Positions 18,850 to 29,100 of a stretch of DNA of 64,000 nt are shown here, in pieces; positions within the stretch are counted from its first letter, which is position 1; the number at the start of each line of letters is the position of its first letter. Under the pieces are notes generated by a model. It did no database searches, had not been told where the DNA came from, and saw nothing but the letters and a program-made list of their open reading frames with translations. This DNA comes from Bacteroidetes bacterium GWF2_33_16 (lineage in GTDB: Bacteria > Bacteroidota > Bacteroidia > Bacteroidales > UBA12077), in contig MEOE01000034.1 of NCBI GenBank assembly GCA_001768565.1, positions 58,570 through 122,569 on the forward strand. Reading direction: 5' to 3'. A program made the position numbers and the translations under genes.

Positions 18850-19542
18850 CTATCCCATCTCTGAAATTCTCTCTAATCCTTTAATATCAAGAATTCGGAT
18901 TTTTCGTCCATCGAGAGTAATAATTTTCTCTGTTGCAAATGTTGATAAGGTCCGAATAGCATTTGAGGTAGTCATGTTCGATAAGTTGGCAATATCTTCG
19001 CGCGACAGATATACTTTTATGGTTGAGTTATCTTCTTCGAGTCCATAAGTATCTTTAAGGAAAATAAGTGATTCGGCCAGTCTGCCACGAATATGTTTCT
19101 GAGTAAGAGTAACTGTTCGGTTGTTCGAAAAACCTAACTCTGATGCCAGCGAACGAATAATACTTAAAGAAAACTCGGCATTACTTTTTAATATTCTATG
19201 AAGTGATTCTTTTTCTATAGTACAAATAACACAATCTTCGATAGCTTCGGCTGAAGCAATATAGTTTTGTTCAGCAAATAAGGCTCTATAACCAATAAAT
19301 CCAACAGGTTTTGCCATACGAACAATTTGTTCGCGCCCCCCTACTCCTTCCTTAAATATTTTAACTTTCCCTTTAGACAGGCAGATTAACCCATTGGGTT
19401 TATCACCCTCCTTATAAATTATATCGCCTTTTTTATATTGTGTACATGTGCTATTTCGTTTGAGTAATTCTTTTTCCTCACTATTTAGCACACTAAAAAC
19501 GGACATCTGGTTATCAATAATATTGTGGCTTTCAGAGATCAT
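18850..19542 (-). CDS. Crp/Fnr-family transcriptional regulator
   Basis: A 230-residue regulator with a cyclic-nucleotide-binding-like beta-roll (about 15-125, with YKEGDKPNGLICLSKGKVKIFKEG) and a winged helix (about 150-220, with LSREDIANLSNMTTSNAIRTLSTFATEKII). The Arg/Glu pattern of true cAMP sites is not obvious, and no N-terminal cysteine cluster for an iron-sulfur centre is seen, so the signal is unknown. Members in Bacteroidetes often respond to redox or nitrosative stress. Confidence 0.9.
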   Translation of the reverse strand: MISESHNIIDNQMSVFSVLNSEEKELLKRNSTCTQYKKGDIIYKEGDKPNGLICLSKGKVKIFKEGVGGREQIVRMAKPVGFIGYRALFAEQNYIASAEAIEDCVICTIEKESLHRILKSNAEFSLSIIRSLASELGFSNNRTVTLTQKHIRGRLAESLIFLKDTYGLEEDNSTIKVYLSREDIANLSNMTTSNAIRTLSTFATEKIITLDGRKIRILDIKGLERISEMG

Positions 19543-19677
19543 GAACTATAATTTTTTATAAAATATGTTGAAAAACATACAAATGTAAATATTTCAATCA
19601 AAACTATAAAATATTTTCCTCAAAATCGGAAAAAATTGATTTTTACTGATCTTTGGAAATATTCTCTTTTAAAATAA

Positions 19678-21336
19678 TCAACAATATTTCGCTACCAAAG
19701 GCATTCTTCGTCCAGCACCAAATGCTTTTGATGATATTCGCAGGATTGGTGGTGCCTGATATCTTTTATATTCGTTGCTATCGACTAATCTAATTATTCG
19801 TTCAACCAGACTTTTCTCCCATCCATCGGAAACAATTTCTTCGGGAGTTTTTTGAAGCTCGATATACTCGAATAATATTTTATCGAGGGTATCATAATCT
19901 GGTAACGAATCCGAATCTTTCTGATCGGGTCGTAGCTCTGCTGATGGGGGTTTTATTATTGAGTTTTCAGGTATTATTTCGTGTTCTCGATTAATATATT
20001 GAGCTAATTTGTACACATCAGATTTGTATACATCGCCTAAAACAGACAGGCCACCAGCCATATCGCCATAAAGTGTGCTATAACCAACAGCCGATTCGCT
20101 TTTGTTTGATGTATTTAATAATATATGACCAAATTTATTCGACAATGCCATTAAGATTGTACCACGTGCCCTTGCCTGAATATTTTCTTCGGTAATATCT
20201 GGATGCAATCCTTTAAAAATTGAATTTAATGACTGGCCGAAACTATCTACAACTTGCTGTATATCTACAACATCGTACCGTACACAAAGATTGTCTGCAA
20301 GTTTAGCAGCATCGGTTATTGAATGGCCAGAAGAGAATTTCGATGGCAATAAAAGTACTCTCAGATTTTCAGCACCTAATGCTCTGGATGCGAGAACCAG
20401 TACTACTGCAGAATCGATTCCTCCAGACAAACCCAATGTTGCTTTAGAAAAACTCATCTTTTTAAAGTAATCACGAACACCAAGTACTAATGCATCGTGT
20501 ATTTTAGCTATTACATCAGGATCATCATTAACATGCTTCTTTAGTTTTCCCTTTTTTATATCATCATATTGATACACTTTATAATCCTCGGCAAAAAGAT
20601 TAAGCTCATCAGCTATTGTTCCATCAGGATTAACAACTAATGATCCACCATCGAAGATCAATTCTGTTTGTGCACCTGTTTGATTTACATTAATTATTGG
20701 GAGTTTATATTTTTTAGCATTGCGGATAAATATGTTTTTCTTTCCCCATATTTTACTATACGAAAAAGGCGATGCAGCAATGTTAATAACAAAATCGGGT
20801 TTATACCCAATTAGTTTTTCCATTGGTGTGATTGTATACAACTGATTTTTAGCAAATGGATTATTTGCTGGTTGCTCATCCCAAAGATCTTCGCAAATGG
20901 TTATTGCTATTTTCTTGCCTTTATACTCAACCACGTTAAATTTATCGTTTGGCTCAAAATAGCGGTATTCATCAAAAATATCGTAAGTAGGCAAAAGGGT
21001 TTTATGCTGCATGAATTTTATCTCGCCCTCGTTAATAAACAATGCCGAATTATACAATTTTTTGCCTTTAGGATTAAAGTTTATTGTTGGAGATCCAATT
21101 ATTATTGCAATATTCTTACTATTTGCAACAATTTCTTCAATTGCTTCCTCGCAACGCTCAATGAATGATTTTTTCTCGAGTAAATCTTGTGGTGGATAAC
21201 CGCAAATCGACATTTCTGAAAAAACAATCAGATCAACAAGCTCGTTTTTAGCCTCTTCGATCTTTTCAAGAATCTTTGCAGTATTTTTTTCGAAATTCCC
21301 AATGTGATAATTTAACTGAGCAATTGCAATTTTCAT
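19678..21336 (-). CDS. nadE: glutamine-dependent NAD+ synthetase
   Basis: A 552-residue two-domain enzyme that converts deamido-NAD to NAD with glutamine and ATP. The N-terminal nitrilase-type glutaminase has the triad E41, K112 and C148 (SEMSICGYP, HKTLLPTYD, TICEDLW). The synthetase domain begins near 285 with the PP-loop LGLSGGIDSAVV. It ends in the usual SSKAFGAGRRMPL. The barrel gene on the same strand starts 680 bp farther upstream and ends 20 bp before nadE, so the two may be co-transcribed. Confidence 0.95.
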   Translation of the reverse strand: MKIAIAQLNYHIGNFEKNTAKILEKIEEAKNELVDLIVFSEMSICGYPPQDLLEKKSFIERCEEAIEEIVANSKNIAIIIGSPTINFNPKGKKLYNSALFINEGEIKFMQHKTLLPTYDIFDEYRYFEPNDKFNVVEYKGKKIAITICEDLWDEQPANNPFAKNQLYTITPMEKLIGYKPDFVINIAASPFSYSKIWGKKNIFIRNAKKYKLPIINVNQTGAQTELIFDGGSLVVNPDGTIADELNLFAEDYKVYQYDDIKKGKLKKHVNDDPDVIAKIHDALVLGVRDYFKKMSFSKATLGLSGGIDSAVVLVLASRALGAENLRVLLLPSKFSSGHSITDAAKLADNLCVRYDVVDIQQVVDSFGQSLNSIFKGLHPDITEENIQARARGTILMALSNKFGHILLNTSNKSESAVGYSTLYGDMAGGLSVLGDVYKSDVYKLAQYINREHEIIPENSIIKPPSAELRPDQKDSDSLPDYDTLDKILFEYIELQKTPEEIVSDGWEKSLVERIIRLVDSNEYKRYQAPPILRISSKAFGAGRRMPLVAKYC

Positions 21337-21356
21337 AATTTTAAAAAGCTAAAAAA

Positions 21357-22016
21357 TTAAAATAAGACTCCTATTCGTATTGCTATATTACTATTTGTTA
21401 CTTTATTATTCGAATCGGTTGTTATATCAACAAAACCATTTGTATATGTTAAGCCCAACACAATGGCTGTATTTCCGCCAATTGAGTATTCTATACCGGC
21501 GCCGATATAATATCCCAGGTTAAACAATTTAATTTCGTCGCTTATATTTTCGTTTTCTAGTTCGTAATTATCAACCTCACCAGTAGCTTTTATATTTATA
21601 CCGGCATTAATACCTAAATGAGTAAAAAAAGTAAAATAGCCTATCTCGTTTGTTTTCAGCTTTAAACCGATGGGAATAGTAATATACTGAAGTTTGTATT
21701 CAAGAACATCTCCTTTAGGTATTGTATCTCTTCCGCTATTGGTTTTAATTGCAACAGAATCTTCACTATTAATTAAAAAACCACCTGTATTATCAATCGA
21801 AATACCTGTCATAAGTGCATAATTTGTAGCAAAAAACTTATCAATGTTTAGTCCAATGTTAACACCCAGTTTTGATCCATCGCTTTCAAAATTCTTTAAA
21901 TCGGGAGTCATCCACGAAAACTTGGGATCAACAAATACAGTGAATCGTGTATTTTGAGAAAAAGCAACTTTTGCTACAGATATTGTCAGGATAAAAATTA
22001 TTAAATACTTTTTCAT
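21357..22016 (-). CDS. outer-membrane barrel protein (PorT family)
   Basis: About 219 residues from the ATG at 22016 (an upstream ATG at 22031 is also in frame). It has a signal peptide (MKKYLIIFILTISVAKVAFSQ) and eight amphipathic strands typical of the PorT-type barrel, including LQYITIPIGLKLKTNEIGYFTFFTHLGINAGI and a terminal IAIRIGVLF. Its neighbour gldB (divergent) and nadE form a cluster often seen in Bacteroidetes that have type IX secretion and gliding, which fits a role at the outer membrane. Being PorT itself is not proven. Confidence 0.75.
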   Translation of the reverse strand: MKKYLIIFILTISVAKVAFSQNTRFTVFVDPKFSWMTPDLKNFESDGSKLGVNIGLNIDKFFATNYALMTGISIDNTGGFLINSEDSVAIKTNSGRDTIPKGDVLEYKLQYITIPIGLKLKTNEIGYFTFFTHLGINAGINIKATGEVDNYELENENISDEIKLFNLGYYIGAGIEYSIGGNTAIVLGLTYTNGFVDITTDSNNKVTNSNIAIRIGVLF

Positions 22017-22138
22017 ACTTTTAGGCCTCAAATTTTAGTTATTACAAAAATAGTTAAAAATCAGTTCATGTAAAGTTTTTTTAGTGATTGTGAACAAAAT
22101 TCAGACCTTTTTTATTTTAACACAAAATATGGTAAATT

Positions 22139-23149
22139 ATGAGAAAGTATAATTTTTTATTTTTTATAGGAATAATTCTTCTTTTTTCGTCTTGTGCAAA
22201 GAAAAATAAGTTTGATATTGACATTTCGGATAGTAATTTAAAAATAGAGATTAAGCGATTAGACAAGGATTTATTTGCCATCGATTTTAACGATGCCCCG
22301 AATTCAATCTCACAGCTTAAAGAAAACTATGGTGATTTCTTCATCCTTTATAACTCCCGAGTATTAAATCTTGGCAATAGTAACAATCCGGCTTATCCTG
22401 AATACTTAATTTCTTTCTTAACCGATTATTCTATAAATAACATTTACGAAAAAACAATGTTGGTTTTTCAGGATATAACACCAATTGAATCGGAAATAAA
22501 TAAGGCGTTCAGGTATTATCATTATTATTTTCCTGATCATAAAATACCGGCTATTTACACCTTCATTGGTGGATTTAATCAGTCAATAGTAGTTGCTGAT
22601 AGCATTCTGGCAATAGGTTTGGATAAATACCTGGGATCCGATTGCGATTTTTATAATCGGTTGGAAACCCCCAAATACATGCAAGTGAACATGCATAAGG
22701 CAAAAATACCAACTGATGCTTTAAGATCTTGGGCTTTAACAGAATTTGTATACAATGATTCTATTGACAATCTTGTTAACAATATGATTTATCATGGTAA
22801 AATTCAATACTTTTTAGATGCTATGTTTCCTGAAACACCCGATACTTTAAAATTTGGATTTACAAATCAGCAATTAGAGTGGTGCATAAAAAATGAAAAC
22901 CAAATGTGGAATATGCTTATTGATCAAAAATTGCTGTTTTCAACTGATTATATGACCATAAATAAGTTTATTAACCCTGCACCATTTACATCGGGATTTC
23001 CTCACGAATCACCTGGAAGAGCAGTGGTTTGGCTGGGGCACAAAATTATACAGAAGTATATGACACGACACCCAAAAATTACCCTGGAACAATTAATGGC
23101 AAATAATAAATATCAGAAAATACTTTCCGAATCGAGATACGAGCCTTAG
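22139..23149 (+). CDS. gldB: gliding-motility lipoprotein GldB
   Basis: A 336-residue lipoprotein with a lipobox (LLFSSCAKK) resembling GldB, needed for gliding in Flavobacterium and widely kept in Bacteroidetes: IEIKRLDKDLFAID at the N-terminus, the segment FPDHKIPAIYTFIGGFNQSIVVADSILAIGLDKYLG, and a C-terminal SPGRAVVWLGHKIIQKYM (peptidase-like fold, presumably inactive). In gliding species it acts with GldN/PorN and type IX secretion; the window also encodes a protein with a type A sorting domain. Motility itself is not shown. Confidence 0.9.
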   Translation: MRKYNFLFFIGIILLFSSCAKKNKFDIDISDSNLKIEIKRLDKDLFAIDFNDAPNSISQLKENYGDFFILYNSRVLNLGNSNNPAYPEYLISFLTDYSINNIYEKTMLVFQDITPIESEINKAFRYYHYYFPDHKIPAIYTFIGGFNQSIVVADSILAIGLDKYLGSDCDFYNRLETPKYMQVNMHKAKIPTDALRSWALTEFVYNDSIDNLVNNMIYHGKIQYFLDAMFPETPDTLKFGFTNQQLEWCIKNENQMWNMLIDQKLLFSTDYMTINKFINPAPFTSGFPHESPGRAVVWLGHKIIQKYMTRHPKITLEQLMANNKYQKILSESRYEP

Positions 23150-23306
23150 AAAAGTTATAAGTTTAAAGCACCTAAAATGAGCTAAAGTAACTTAAGTTTA
23201 ATAAGTTACCAGCTACTGGTTTCATATTACTCGTTATTGTTTCTGTTTCCTTTTATAGTGAACAATTCACTATTCACCAATCACTGATCACAATTCCTGA
23301 TTTTAA

Positions 23307-24002
23307 CTAGTTTGTTATAGTCTTTATTTTGCTTTTCAGCAGGGTTAATTTTTCGAAATTGAATTGTATTTTTGAATCCCTCAAAATCCAATAGATAACT
23401 CCACTAATTAATGCTGCAAAAAAACACCAAACTGAGGTGAGGTATTGTGTAAAGAAAATTGCTGTTACCAAACACGATAAAAACATCAAAACGCCAAGCA
23501 AATGAACACGTTTAATACTTGACACAAAAAGGGGAGTAATTGTGGCAATTAAATAAAAAATGAAAGCCACCATAGCCAAAGATTTGGGAAAATCGGAATT
23601 ATACTGAATATGGTAATTCATAATTTGAGGATTCACATTAAAGAATAACAAGCAATATGAATAATACATTGATAAAACTATTCCTATAGCCAGTAAAACA
23701 ATAAGTACTTTCTTTCTTTTCCTGTTTTCCTCCATAAAGAGGACCGAAAAAGGAATCATCATGGGCCAGAGAACATCGGCCATAATTAAAAAAATATAGG
23801 TTACATATTTTTGGATATACAAATATTCCGGATTTTGTAAGGACAACCATAGCGCTCCCTCAGCAATTTGCTGAATTCCAAAAAATAATGGAATACTTGC
23901 AAATACAATCTGAGATGGTTTATAGATTTTTTTAACGGTAGCAATACCAACACCTGAAATTAATAAGCCACCTAAAAAACTTGCTGCTGGTGAAAAACAC
24001 AT
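23307..24002 (-). CDS. seven-helix membrane protein (DUF6629-like)
   Basis: A 231-residue integral membrane protein starting MCFSPAASFLGGLLISGVG with about seven hydrophobic helices and the sequence FGIQQIAEGALWLSL that marks the DUF6629 family. No catalytic motif is recognised; a transporter or sensor role cannot be decided. Isolated gene. Confidence 0.75.
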   Translation of the reverse strand: MCFSPAASFLGGLLISGVGIATVKKIYKPSQIVFASIPLFFGIQQIAEGALWLSLQNPEYLYIQKYVTYIFLIMADVLWPMMIPFSVLFMEENRKRKKVLIVLLAIGIVLSMYYSYCLLFFNVNPQIMNYHIQYNSDFPKSLAMVAFIFYLIATITPLFVSSIKRVHLLGVLMFLSCLVTAIFFTQYLTSVWCFFAALISGVIYWILRDSKIQFNFEKLTLLKSKIKTITN

Positions 24003-24423
24003 GAGACTTCCCTTTCTATTAGTTATTACTAAATTAATGGGATGAAAGTAGCTGATAATAAAATATTTATTAGGTAATTTACAACAATTAAATAAGCATT
24101 CGATTAATTTTTGATTTTATTTTTTCTTTATTGTATATTTTAAAAACAGTTTTGTTTATCTTTTAATACTCTGATTTTCAAATGAAATTTTAAAAAGTTG
24201 AACAAAACTTTTTGTTAACTGTTTCAATACGAAAGATTGACAAATGATTAATTCTATATTTATAAGAATTGATACATATTATGGGCTATAGCCCAATAAA
24301 ATTAAGCATATTATCAATCCCTGCCTTATTCCGATAATTATCGGAAGGGGTTACAAAATAGAAATATTTTAAGGACTTTAGTCCTTGCTAAAAAAATAAT
24401 TAATTGATAAAAACATAATTACT
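24003..24423. other. intergenic region with three palindromes
   Basis: About 420 bp upstream of fhs with no coding signal. It contains three short palindromes: GGGCTATAGCCC (24283-24294), TTCCGATAATTATCGGAA (24329-24346) and AAGGACTTTAGTCCTT (24371-24386). They could be dispersed REP-like elements or regulatory sites; which is not decided by the sequence. Confidence 0.6.
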
Positions 24424-26094
24424 ATGAAATCAGACATCGAAATTGCTCAGGCCGCTAAAATTCAGCCAATAGTTACTATTGCTAAACAACTTGGAATACA
24501 AGAAGATGATTTAGAGTTGTATGGAAAATATAAAGCAAAACTTCCGTTAAAATTAATTGATGAGGAGAAAGTTAAGAAAGGCCGATTAATCCTAGTTACT
24601 GCAATAACACCAACTCCTGCAGGCGAAGGTAAAACAACCACATCTATTGGACTGACACAAGCTTTAAACAAAATTGGCAAAAAAGCAATGGTCGTTTTGC
24701 GCGAGCCATCATTAGGACCAGTTTTTGGTATTAAAGGTGGTGCTGCCGGTGGTGGAAATTCGCAAGTAATTCCGATGGAAGATATCAATTTGCATTTTAC
24801 AGGGGATATTTCGGCTGTTGAAAAAGCACATAACTTGCTTGCTGCATTAATCGATAATAATATTCAGCTCAAAGAAGGAAACCTTGGTATCGATCCAAGA
24901 ACAGTAGAATGGAAAAGAGTAATGGATATGAACGAACGATCGCTTCGAGATATTGTTATTGGTTTAGGTGGGCAGAAACAGGGAGTGCCGCGCGAAACAG
25001 GATTTAATATTACTGCTGCATCGGAAGTAATGGCAACATTGTGTGTTTCGCAAAATCTGCAGGATTTAAAAAACAGGTTAGGTAATATTTTTATTGGTTA
25101 TACCTACGATGACAAACCAATATTTGCCCGCGATCTGAAAGCACAGGGCGCAATGACAGTTTTACTAAAAGATGCAATTAAGCCAAACCTGGTACAAACA
25201 CTCGAAGGAAATCCTGCAATTATTCATGGCGGTCCGTTTGCAAATATCGCGCAAGGCACCAATACTATTATTGCAACCAAAATGGGATTATCACTTACTG
25301 ATTATGTGGTTACCGAGGCTGGTTTTGCCAGCGAATTAGGTGCGGAGAAATTCTTTAACATCAAATCACAGGGAGGCGATTTAATGCCAAATGCAGTTGT
25401 TATTGTTGCAACTATACGGGCACTTAAATATCATGGTGGAGCAAAACTTGCTGATCTGGCAAAAGAAAATGTGAAAGCACTTGAGATTGGTTTCGATAAC
25501 CTCGATAAACATATCGAAAATATGAGTTATTACGGTTTTAAACCTGTAGTAGCCATTAATAAATTCGACTCTGATACTGTAGCTGAAATTGAATTATTGA
25601 AAAAACATTGCGATACACTTGGAATTACTGTTGCATTAAATGATGCATGGGCAAAAGGTGGCGATGGAGCAACAGATCTGGCCGAAAAAGTAGTTGCAGC
25701 GGTGAGTGATTGCCCTTCATGTTTTAAACCATTGTATTTCCCTGAATGGAGCTACGAAGAAAAGATCGAGGCTATTGCAACCAAAATGTATGGTGCCAAG
25801 AATGTTGAATACTCGATTGAAGCAAAAAACCAACTTAAAAAGATTAATGCATTAGGATTAACAAACCTGGCCGTTTGTATTGCCAAAACTCAAAAATCAC
25901 TCTCCGACGATCAGTACAAGAAAAACCGACCACGCGATTTTACTGTTAAAATAAGAGAGATTGAGCTTTCATCGGGAGCTGGATTTATTGTACCAATAGC
26001 CGGAACAATAATGCGAATGCCTGGTTTACCAAGTATTCCATCGGCCGAAAAAATCGACATCGACGAGCATGGAAATATCATTGGATTATTTTAA
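24424..26094 (+). CDS. fhs: formate-tetrahydrofolate ligase
   Basis: A 556-residue enzyme that joins formate to tetrahydrofolate with ATP, giving 10-formyl-THF for purines and one-carbon metabolism. The P-loop lies in TPTPAGEGKTTT, with the conserved VVLREPSLGPVFGIKGGAAGGG and FTGDISAVEKAHNLL segments following. Length matches the usual 555-560. In anaerobes it is part of folate-dependent carbon flow. A strong terminator follows 37 bp later. Confidence 0.98.
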   Translation: MKSDIEIAQAAKIQPIVTIAKQLGIQEDDLELYGKYKAKLPLKLIDEEKVKKGRLILVTAITPTPAGEGKTTTSIGLTQALNKIGKKAMVVLREPSLGPVFGIKGGAAGGGNSQVIPMEDINLHFTGDISAVEKAHNLLAALIDNNIQLKEGNLGIDPRTVEWKRVMDMNERSLRDIVIGLGGQKQGVPRETGFNITAASEVMATLCVSQNLQDLKNRLGNIFIGYTYDDKPIFARDLKAQGAMTVLLKDAIKPNLVQTLEGNPAIIHGGPFANIAQGTNTIIATKMGLSLTDYVVTEAGFASELGAEKFFNIKSQGGDLMPNAVVIVATIRALKYHGGAKLADLAKENVKALEIGFDNLDKHIENMSYYGFKPVVAINKFDSDTVAEIELLKKHCDTLGITVALNDAWAKGGDGATDLAEKVVAAVSDCPSCFKPLYFPEWSYEEKIEAIATKMYGAKNVEYSIEAKNQLKKINALGLTNLAVCIAKTQKSLSDDQYKKNRPRDFTVKIREIELSSGAGFIVPIAGTIMRMPGLPSIPSAEKIDIDEHGNIIGLF

Positions 26095-26130
26095 AGAAAA
26101 AAATCATTTTAGAATTACTCCTATACAATT

Positions 26131-26162
26131 GAGGCTGTCTTAAATAGACAGCCTCTTTATAT
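26131..26162 (+). terminator. rho-independent terminator of fhs
   Basis: A perfect 10-bp stem GAGGCTGTCT with complement AGACAGCCTC, 5-base loop, then a T-rich run. Confidence 0.9.
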
Positions 26163-26192
26163 TTTCTATAGTACGTTGTTCAAAAATCTAAT

Positions 26193-29100
26193 TTATTGGT
26201 TTATATAAAGCTTCTTTGAATATGAATTCTCGTTAAAAATAACCTTTACAATATATGAACCGGCACTTAGCTTCTTTAGATTTAATAATTCTGAAAAGAC
26301 CTTATCTGACTTAATATAGCTATTTTGAAACACCCTATTTCCTGTAATTGTATATATTTCTATCGTAGTGGCTCCAGTATTCTCGGAACTGAATGTAATA
26401 TCTACATAATCATTAGCAGGATTAGGAAAAACATTAAATTCAGAGATTAATTCTAAATTCACAATAGATGAAACCAGGGTACTTGCAGAGATAGTGTTCG
26501 AGTAGCCAGAATATATCTCATTATTACGCGCTTTTACCTTATAATAATAGGTTGTATTAGCATTTAACTCTGTATCGATATAAGATGTTGCATCTATTCC
26601 TGCACTGCCAATTGCAAAGTATGTTCCATTACTGCTTAAAGATCGGTAAATATAAAAACCTGTTTCATTGGCTGAATTATCATCCCAGGATAATTGTATA
26701 CTATCATTTTTTACTCCCGCAACAGCTAGATTCGATGGTGGTATAATTGTGTCAACACAACCAACAAATACTTTAAAACCAGTAGCATTTACTGTAGCAT
26801 TTGATGTAAATCTTAGATACAGTTTACCTGTTGAATTTACTGCCCATAGTGAATCAGGTATTGAATTTCCGGTAAATGACCCCACCAATCCTGATGCCGT
26901 ACTGGTTCCATTATAAATTGACAGATAATCTTTATTAAGTTCAAGGTCAAATTCTTCGAAATTTAGTTTAATGGTTTTGCCACTTGATGTTTGACTTAGA
27001 ATAACCCAATAAATACTGTTATCTGAATAATTATCCATTCCTCCATTATCAAATAAATAATAATCACATCTGGTTATCTCAGTATTATTAATTATTAACG
27101 ATCCAACCAATACTGATTTAATATCAGTAAATTCTGAAGAATCGGTACCAACAAATGATTTTAATCTGTAATAATAAATACTACCCGGTAGTAATTCGCC
27201 ATCTGAATATTCAGTAATATTAGCAGCAGTAATAGCAATGGTTTCAAAGCCAGTATTACTTATTAAAGATCGCTCGATAATAAATCCAGATTCATTAATT
27301 GAATTATCTGTCCAGGTTAAGAGTGCAGAAGTATTATCTGGTGAATTTACAATCAAGTTGGAAGGAGCTTTAGGACCTGCGGTTGTTGCTGAAAGGTCTG
27401 CTGAATAAACCGAATGATATTCTCCATTCAAGGAATATACCTTATAGTAATAAGTGGTTCCTGAGTTAAGATTAGTATCGGTAAATACTGTTATATCTGC
27501 ATCCACAGTATTGATTTTGGTATAAGTTCCATTTAATGTATTTGAACGATAAATTGCAAACCCTGTTTCCAGAGTTGAGTTATCTGTCCAACTCATTTGA
27601 ATTGAATTTTTGTTTGCTTCTACCAGAATTAAATCGGTTGGAGATGCAGGTATAAAAATACAAGTTACGTGAGCTAAAAATCCAGCTCTATTTCCAGAAC
27701 CATCTGAAGTAAATCGAAGAGTTAATGCACCTTCGCTATTAGAAGCCATAATTGAATCTGGCAAAGAACTTCCAGTAAGGGTTGCAATAAGTGGATCGGT
27801 AATTAATGAACCATCATACACATATAACTTATCGAATAGGTTCTCAACATTAAATGATGTGAAATTTAATTTAACCTTTTGGCCAGCCACCATGGGAAAC
27901 AATTTTATTGTTTTGTCGAGGCTATTGCCATAGTTTTCATTACCACCCGGATCAAGTAAATAATAATCACAACTAGCTATATATCCGTTGTCGAGTATTA
28001 CATGACCTGCAACAATACTATCAATCTGAGTATATTCAGATGAATCAGTACCAACAATTGACCTCATTCTATAATAATATGGGGTATTAAAATCAACGGT
28101 CTGATCTGTATAATCTGTACTCTCTGCGTTAACAGTTATTATTTCTGCAAAACCTGATGTAACATCTACTGATCTTTCAATTACAAATCCTGTTTCATTA
28201 GATGAGTTATCAGTCCAGCTTAGTTTGACAGTAGAATTGCCAGTTGCATATGCCCTAAAATTTGAAGGAACTTTTGGGCCCGTTGTTGTTGCCAACAAAG
28301 TATCGGAAAGGATAGAAACTCCATCCACGCCCTTTGCTCTAACAGCATAGTAATAATCTGTTCCCGATTTTAAATTATTATCTGTAAAAATATTAATATT
28401 TTCAGCTAATGTATCTAAACAGATATAATTTCCATTTTCGGTAAGTGATCTGTATACATATGCACCATTATCATGTGTGGAATTATCTTTCCAGTAGAAG
28501 CTTATACTCTTTGTGGTGGCTGTTAAAAGAGTAAGTTCAGATGGCGGTTCAATTGTAAACAAACAGGATACATGAATTTTAAATCCTGAATAATTTGTTG
28601 ATGAGCTGGATACAAATTTTAATGTTAGTGAGCCTGCTGGATTAGTAGCAGTAATACTACTTGGAACCGTACTACCTCCTAATGTTTTCAATAAAGGATC
28701 AGAGGTCGATGTTCCATCGTAAACATAAAGATAATCACCTGTACTTTGCAGATAAAACGATTCGAAATCAAGTTTTACTTTTGCACCGTATTCGGTAGAA
28801 TTTAATACAGTTATCTTGTTTGAACTATTAGGATAGTTACTTAAACCACCCGGATCAAGTACATAATAATCACATCTAGTTATAGATATATTGTTCATTA
28901 TAACTGCTCCAGTTAAACATTTAACTGTTGATGTATAAATCGATGAATCATTATCAGATATCGCAAACATCCTATAATAATATATTGTATTAAATGCGAG
29001 TCCTTGATCGATATAATTTGTAGAATCGGCATTAATTACAGCAATGTTAACAAATCCGGCATCTTGTGATAATGAACGCTCAATAATAAAATTAGTTTCA

